This document shows, one piece after another, positions 13,699 to 17,580 of a DNA stretch of 17,580 nucleotides. Position 1 is the stretch's first letter; the number at the start of each line of letters is the position of its first letter. The notes under the pieces were generated by a model. That model saw only the letters and a program-made list of their open reading frames with translations. It was not told the origin of the DNA and did no database searches. Location of the stretch: positions 1 to 17,580 of the forward strand of contig CABIVQ010000059.1 of assembly GCA_902362365.1 (NCBI GenBank), in the 5' to 3' direction. The stretch comes from Clostridiaceae bacterium (GTDB taxonomy: Bacteria; Bacillota; Clostridia; Peptostreptococcales; Peptostreptococcaceae). A program made the translations under genes and the position numbers.

Positions 13699-14793
13699 TT
13701 ATTTTGAATCGTTTATATAAAGTCTTTTTTCTATATATTTATCTATTGAAGCTTTAATTACTGCAGCTACAGGAACAGATAAAAATACTCCTATTAAACC
13801 GAATAAATTAGAACCTATTAAAACAGCAGATATAATCCAAAGTGGACTAAGACCAACTGAATCACCCATTACCTTAGGTCCTATGAAGTTTCCATCCACT
13901 TGCTGAAGTATCAATATGAAAATAGCAACCCAAAAGGCTTTGACAGGACTATATACTAAAGTCATAAGTATTGGTGGTACGGCACCAATAAATGGTCCAA
14001 AGTAAGGTATTATATTTGTTAAGAAAACTATAAATGACAAGAACAATGTATTATCTATTTTTATTATAAATTGGAATCCTACAAAGGCAATTACACCGAT
14101 TATAAGAGAATCTATAATCTTACCAATCATATAATTATAAAATATATCATGAGACATTTTAAAGAATTCAACAGTCTCATCTGCTTTAGTTCTACTTACA
14201 GTAGCATAAAGTATTTTCTTACAACCTAAACCTATTTTTTCCTTATCAAATATCATATATATGGAAAGTATTAACCCCATTATTATATTGAATAATAAGG
14301 ATGTTATACTTGATATATGTACTAAAAGATTAGAAGAGAATGTTGTAAGTATATTAACTACTTTCGTTAATATGCTATTTAAGTTCTCCTGTAAATGAGG
14401 AGCAATGCTATTAAAGAATTCAGCCTTTGTCATATACTTACTTAAGAATGTATTAATCATATCAATATATGTAGGAATTTCTTGTATTAACTTATTCAAT
14501 GTATCAACTATTGATGGAATAAGTAATTTAAAGCCTAAAAATATAAGTATAAAAACTATTATATAAGATATAAGTATATTCAATAATCTGTGTAGATTAA
14601 ATTTCTTTTCAAAAAACATTACTAAAGGGTTTATTAGTAGTGCAATAAGAATTCCTATAAGGAAAGGACTGAAAAAGTTAGCAAAACCACCTATTCCTGA
14701 AATAAATTGCATAGGGTTGTTAATGAATTTATAAAGCAAAATAGCTACTAAAGCCAAAAATATATAATGCTTTATGTCTTCTTTTGAAATCAT
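13699..14793 (-). CDS. AI-2E family permease (PF01594)
   Basis: A 364-residue polytopic membrane protein with about seven to eight helices in the AI-2E family layout: N-terminal pairs of helices, a soluble stretch (about residues 95-150), and a C-terminal block containing FLTNIIPYFGPFIGAVPP, QQVDGNFIGPKVMGDSVGLSPLW and FGLIGVFLSVPVAAV. These are the best conserved motifs of the family. Members are described as exporters of varied substrates, including AI-2 and, in some cases, sodium/proton antiport; the substrate here cannot be told. AGGAGGT lies ahead of the ATG on the minus strand. A perfect TATAAT on that strand (complement of 14861-14866) is a possible -10. Confidence 0.93.
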   Translation of the reverse strand: MISKEDIKHYIFLALVAILLYKFINNPMQFISGIGGFANFFSPFLIGILIALLINPLVMFFEKKFNLHRLLNILISYIIVFILIFLGFKLLIPSIVDTLNKLIQEIPTYIDMINTFLSKYMTKAEFFNSIAPHLQENLNSILTKVVNILTTFSSNLLVHISSITSLLFNIIMGLILSIYMIFDKEKIGLGCKKILYATVSRTKADETVEFFKMSHDIFYNYMIGKIIDSLIIGVIAFVGFQFIIKIDNTLFLSFIVFLTNIIPYFGPFIGAVPPILMTLVYSPVKAFWVAIFILILQQVDGNFIGPKVMGDSVGLSPLWIISAVLIGSNLFGLIGVFLSVPVAAVIKASIDKYIEKRLYINDSK

Positions 14794-14904
14794 ATTACCT
14801 CCTAAGTTTTTAAATATTTTAAAATTAGTATATAATATAATTAATATAATTTAAAGGCATATTATAGTTAAATATTAAAAATTAAGAAATTTGTAATAAA
14901 TACT

Positions 14905-14933
14905 TTGATTTTAATAATCAGGTATTATATTAT
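14905..14933 (+). promoter_or_regulatory. Promoter of rluB-mnmM
   Basis: TTGATT at 14905-14910 and TATTAT at 14928-14933 are 17 bases apart, about 60 bases before the rluB start. Confidence 0.5.
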
Positions 14934-14991
14934 AGAAAAGAAATAAGAAAGCATAGTATTAATTAAATATTTAATAAAGAAAGGTTAAGTT

Positions 14992-15708
14992 ATGAGAATA
15001 AATAAATATATAGCTTCTTGTGGCGTTGCATCAAGAAGAAAAGCTGAAGAAATAATATTAGATAGAAGGGTAAAAGTTAATGGCGAAATAGTCAGTGAGT
15101 TATCATTTAATATAGATGAAAATAAAGATATAGTTGAAATAGATGGAAAAGTAATAAGTTTGAGTGAAAATCATGTTTATATAGTTTTAAATAAACCAGA
15201 AGGATATATAACAACTGTAAAAGATCAATTTGATAGACCTAGTGTATTAGATTTAGTTACAGATATAAAAGAAAGAGTTTACCCAATAGGTAGACTGGAT
15301 TATGAAACTAGTGGTCTTTTGATACTTACTAATGATGGAGATTTAACATATAAGTTAACTCATCCCAAACATGAAGTAGATAAGACATATGTTGCATTAG
15401 TAAAAGGTCAACCTACATATGAAGAACTTAAAAACTTTAGGGATGGTTTAGAAATAGAAGATTATAAAACTGCTCCAGCTAAAATAAGAGTAGTAGATGT
15501 AAATGAAGAGAAAAATTATTCTAAATGTGAAATAAAAATACATGAGGGAAGAAATAGACAAGTTAGAAAAATGTGCAAAGCTATAAACCACCCTGTATTA
15601 AGACTTAGAAGAATTGCAATGGGAGAGATTAGATTAAAAGGTCTTAAAGTTGGTGAATATAGACACTTAACAAAAGAAGAAATAGAATACTTAAAATGTA
15701 TAAAATAG
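14992..15708 (+). CDS. rluB: Pseudouridine synthase, RluB/RsuA family
   Basis: A 238-residue enzyme that isomerises a uridine in ribosomal RNA. The N-terminal S4 RNA-binding domain (MRINKYIASCGVASRRKAEE, about residues 1-60) is followed by the catalytic domain. IGRLDYETSGLLILTNDGD contains the catalytic aspartate D103. The C-terminal EGRNRQVRKM motif is also typical. By family knowledge RluB acts on 23S rRNA near position 2605; RluE, RluF and RsuA relatives share the fold, so the exact site is inferred. GAAAGG precedes the ATG. The methyltransferase gene follows after an 11-base gap. Confidence 0.9.
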   Translation: MRINKYIASCGVASRRKAEEIILDRRVKVNGEIVSELSFNIDENKDIVEIDGKVISLSENHVYIVLNKPEGYITTVKDQFDRPSVLDLVTDIKERVYPIGRLDYETSGLLILTNDGDLTYKLTHPKHEVDKTYVALVKGQPTYEELKNFRDGLEIEDYKTAPAKIRVVDVNEEKNYSKCEIKIHEGRNRQVRKMCKAINHPVLRLRRIAMGEIRLKGLKVGEYRHLTKEEIEYLKCIK

Positions 15709-15719
15709 AGGTGCAATAA

Positions 15720-16301
15720 ATGATAAAAGCTAAATATCTAACAAAAATTACAGAAGTAAATAAGTTATTTATAGAAGATGTAATAAGTGAAGGTGATATA
15801 GCAATTGATGCTACTATGGGAAATGGATATGATACCAAATATCTAGCAGAAAAAGTTGGTAATGATGGATTTGTATATAGTTTTGATATACAAGAAGAAG
15901 CATTAAAATCAACGAAAAAAAAATTAGAAAAAGAAGACTTATTAAATAGAGTTAGCCTTATACTAGATGGTCATGAAAATATAGAAAATTACGTTAAAGA
16001 TGAGGTTTCATTAGTATTATTTAATTTAGGTTATTTACCAAGGGCTGATCATAATGTAATAACAAAACCTGATACTACAATTAAGGCAATAAAGTCATCT
16101 TTAAAACTTTTAAAACCACATGGTGTTATTAGTATTGCAATATATACAGGTCATGAAGGTGGAATGGAAGAGAAAAATGAAGTTTATAAATTTGTACAAA
16201 GCTTAGATCAAAATCAATTTAATGTTCTAGAAAGTAAGTTTGTAAATCAAATAAATAATCCTCCGCAATTAATATTGATAGAAAAGAAAAAAGAGTATTA
16301 A
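15720..16301 (+). CDS. mnmM: tRNA methyltransferase MnmM (YtqB family)
   Basis: A 193-residue SAM-dependent methyltransferase of the YtqB/PF06962 family. Motif I is unusual and diagnostic: IDATMGNGYDT (D30 to T39). FNLGYLPRADH at residues 101-111 follows, then KPHGVISIAIYTGHEGG and a final NNPPQLILIEKK. Bacillus subtilis YtqB was identified as MnmM, which methylates aminomethyl-thiouridine at the wobble base of certain tRNAs; transfer of that role to this protein is by family membership. The ribosome site AGAGGTG overlaps the end of rluB, so the two genes form an RNA-modification operon. Confidence 0.87.
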   Translation: MIKAKYLTKITEVNKLFIEDVISEGDIAIDATMGNGYDTKYLAEKVGNDGFVYSFDIQEEALKSTKKKLEKEDLLNRVSLILDGHENIENYVKDEVSLVLFNLGYLPRADHNVITKPDTTIKAIKSSLKLLKPHGVISIAIYTGHEGGMEEKNEVYKFVQSLDQNQFNVLESKFVNQINNPPQLILIEKKKEY

Positions 16302-16341
16302 TAAACAAAATTGTGCATAAACAAAAAATTTTCATTCACTC

Positions 16342-16371
16342 TTTAAAAAATATATATATAAGTGATATAAT
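16342..16371 (+). promoter_or_regulatory. Promoter of the RpiR-type regulator gene
   Basis: A consensus extended -10, TG-A-TATAAT, ends at 16371, with a weak TTTAAA 18 bases upstream. The transcript would carry an AGAACA/TGTTCT inverted repeat (16399-16404 and 16410-16415) shortly before the ribosome site AAAAGGAG. Confidence 0.6.
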
Positions 16372-16432
16372 GATTTTAGATAATTCTAGGAGTGTGAAAG
16401 AACAGTATTTGTTCTGCTAAAAGGAGAAATTT

Positions 16433-17314
16433 ATGGACAATAAAGAAAAATTAGAAATGAAGGATGGAAAACATCTTATTTCAAATATACAAGCTCAATA
16501 TGCAAGATTAAGTAAAGGACAAAAAATCATTGCTCAATATATATTAAAAAATTATGATAAGGTTGCATTTATGACGGCATGTAAGTTAGGTGAAGCTGTA
16601 GGTGTTAGTGAATCAACTGTAGTAAGATTTGCAAATGCTTTAGGATACTCAGGATATCCTAAGCTACAAGAAGCATTACAGGAACTTATAAAAAATAAAT
16701 TAACTACTGTTCAAAGAGTTGAGATGGCTCATGATCAGTATTCTGATGATTCAACTATACTAAATAAAGTATTAAAAAGTGATATAGACAATATAAGAGA
16801 TACTTTAGATGCTATAGATGAAAATGCATTTAAAGGTGCTGCTGATAAAATACTAAAAGCTAGAAAAATATATATTCTAGGCATGAGAAGCTCATTTACT
16901 ATAGCTCAATACTTAGGATTTTATCTTGATATAATACTTGATAATGTTCATATTATTAGAATGGATATGGGAGATGCATTTGAACAAGTTGTAAGAGTAA
17001 ATGAAGATGATGTACTAATTACAATAAGTTTCCCAAGGTACTCTAGAAAGTCTTATCAAGTAGCAAAATATGCAAAAAGCAAAGGAGCACATATAATATC
17101 TATAACAGATAGTATGTTTGCACCAGTAGCATCAATTTCAGATAATACTTTATTAGTTAAAAGTAATATGGCTTCTTTCGTTGACTCTTTAGTACCAGCA
17201 TTAAGTGTTGCTAACGCACTTGTAATATCTGTTGGAATGAAGGAAAAAGAAGATATTAAGGAATATTTTGATGATTTAGAAACTATTTGGAAGGAATACT
17301 CAGTTTATGAGTAA
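16433..17314 (+). CDS. MurR/RpiR family transcriptional regulator
   Basis: A 293-residue regulator with the two-domain layout of the family. The N-terminal HTH_6 domain (about residues 15-90) includes LSKGQKIIAQYILKNYDKVA and GVSESTVVRFANALGYSGYP. The C-terminal SIS sugar-phosphate-binding domain (about 125-265) includes ARKIYILGMRSS, DVLITISFPRYSRKS and ISITDS. RpiR proteins usually sense sugar phosphates or amino-sugar phosphates and control nearby catabolic genes, but no sugar gene is visible here, so the target is unknown. AAAAGGAGAAATTT precedes the ATG. An inverted repeat in the leader could be an autoregulatory operator. Confidence 0.92.
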   Translation: MDNKEKLEMKDGKHLISNIQAQYARLSKGQKIIAQYILKNYDKVAFMTACKLGEAVGVSESTVVRFANALGYSGYPKLQEALQELIKNKLTTVQRVEMAHDQYSDDSTILNKVLKSDIDNIRDTLDAIDENAFKGAADKILKARKIYILGMRSSFTIAQYLGFYLDIILDNVHIIRMDMGDAFEQVVRVNEDDVLITISFPRYSRKSYQVAKYAKSKGAHIISITDSMFAPVASISDNTLLVKSNMASFVDSLVPALSVANALVISVGMKEKEDIKEYFDDLETIWKEYSVYE

Positions 17315-17423
17315 AATCCAGTGATTATCAAGATGTAAATTGGCGACAATTAAGCATTTATAATAATCATAAAATTATACTAGATAGTTTTGAGTATAAA
17401 ATGATACTGACATTGACTTATAG

Positions 17424-17467
17424 CTGACAATATTATAATTGTCAGTCGAGTTATTGTCAGTTTTTTT
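17424..17467 (+). terminator. Terminator of the RpiR-type gene with two alternative stems
   Basis: CTGACAATA (17424-17432) pairs perfectly with TATTGTCAG (17452-17460), which is followed by seven T, giving a terminator. The same 5' arm can instead pair with ATTGTCAG at 17438-17445, forming a smaller hairpin without a T run. Confidence 0.75.
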
Positions 17468-17476
17468 ATATGATAA

Positions 17477-17580
17477 ATTATCATATTAAGTGCAACATCT
17501 AAAAATATGTAAAAAAATAGTTCACAAGTTTATGTTCATGTTACAGTAATAATAATCACAAAACTACTTTACATGAAAGG
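17477..17580 (+). mobile_element. Probable left end of an IS30-type element
   Basis: The 21 bases at 17477-17497 (ATTATCATATTAAGTGCAAC plus A) match the reverse complement of the terminal repeat at 66-86 in 17 positions, including an unbroken TAAGTGCAACA. The orientation is that of a left end whose body continues out of the window. No transposase coding sequence is reached; the last bases (AAAGG) could begin a ribosome site. Support is the repeat match only. Confidence 0.5.

Noticed and set aside
1..17580. CRISPR arrays, tRNA or rRNA genes, phage structural genes, toxin-antitoxin or defence clusters
   Set aside because: None seen on reading both strands: no regularly spaced direct repeats, no cloverleaf-like stretches and no characteristic proteins.

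Overview
The window is very AT-rich DNA with strong AAGGAGG-type ribosome binding sites, many intrinsic terminators and a lysine (L-box) riboswitch. This points to a low-GC Gram-positive anaerobe of the Clostridia, probably in or near the Peptostreptococcaceae; the exact genus is inference. Most of it is ordinary chromosome made of short, independently terminated units.

Layout. Positions 1-86 are the end of an IS30-type element (transposase C-terminus plus terminal repeat). Then come a multi-cysteine 4Fe-4S protein, a LUD-domain protein and a DagK-like lipid kinase on the plus strand, and glnS convergent to them across a shared terminator. After a gene-free divergent region (4809-5150) lie a YpmS/DUF2140-like membrane protein with a non-AUG start, a DedA/VTT membrane protein, a permuted papain-like (YiiX-type) protein and a large membrane protein with repeated G-x-x-Y-W modules. 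A lone gene resembling Replic_Relax proteins (9158-9766) sits between its own leader and terminator. Next is the lysine operon: promoter, lysine riboswitch with a readable terminator/antiterminator switch, lysC broken by an in-frame TAA, and lysA. The right part holds a lipoprotein, an AI-2E-family permease (minus strand), the RNA-modification pair rluB-mnmM and a MurR/RpiR regulator. A second IS30-like terminal repeat starts at 17477, facing out of the window.

How the genes work together. The clearest functional unit is 9881-12695: lysine controls transcription of the first (LysC) and last (LysA) enzymes of its own synthesis. LysC is split at codon 220 into a truncated kinase domain and a separate ACT-domain piece that has its own ribosome binding site, reminiscent of the alpha/beta aspartokinase II of Bacillus. 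The 4Fe-4S and LUD proteins probably form a redox pair, and rluB-mnmM a small RNA-modification operon.

I did not find a convincing new multi-gene system. The best leads are the split lysC, the AUA/AUU start of the YpmS-like gene, the isolated Replic_Relax-like gene with a nearby perfect palindrome, the repeat-module membrane protein, and the matching IS ends at both edges, which suggest that the window is a contig bounded by IS copies.
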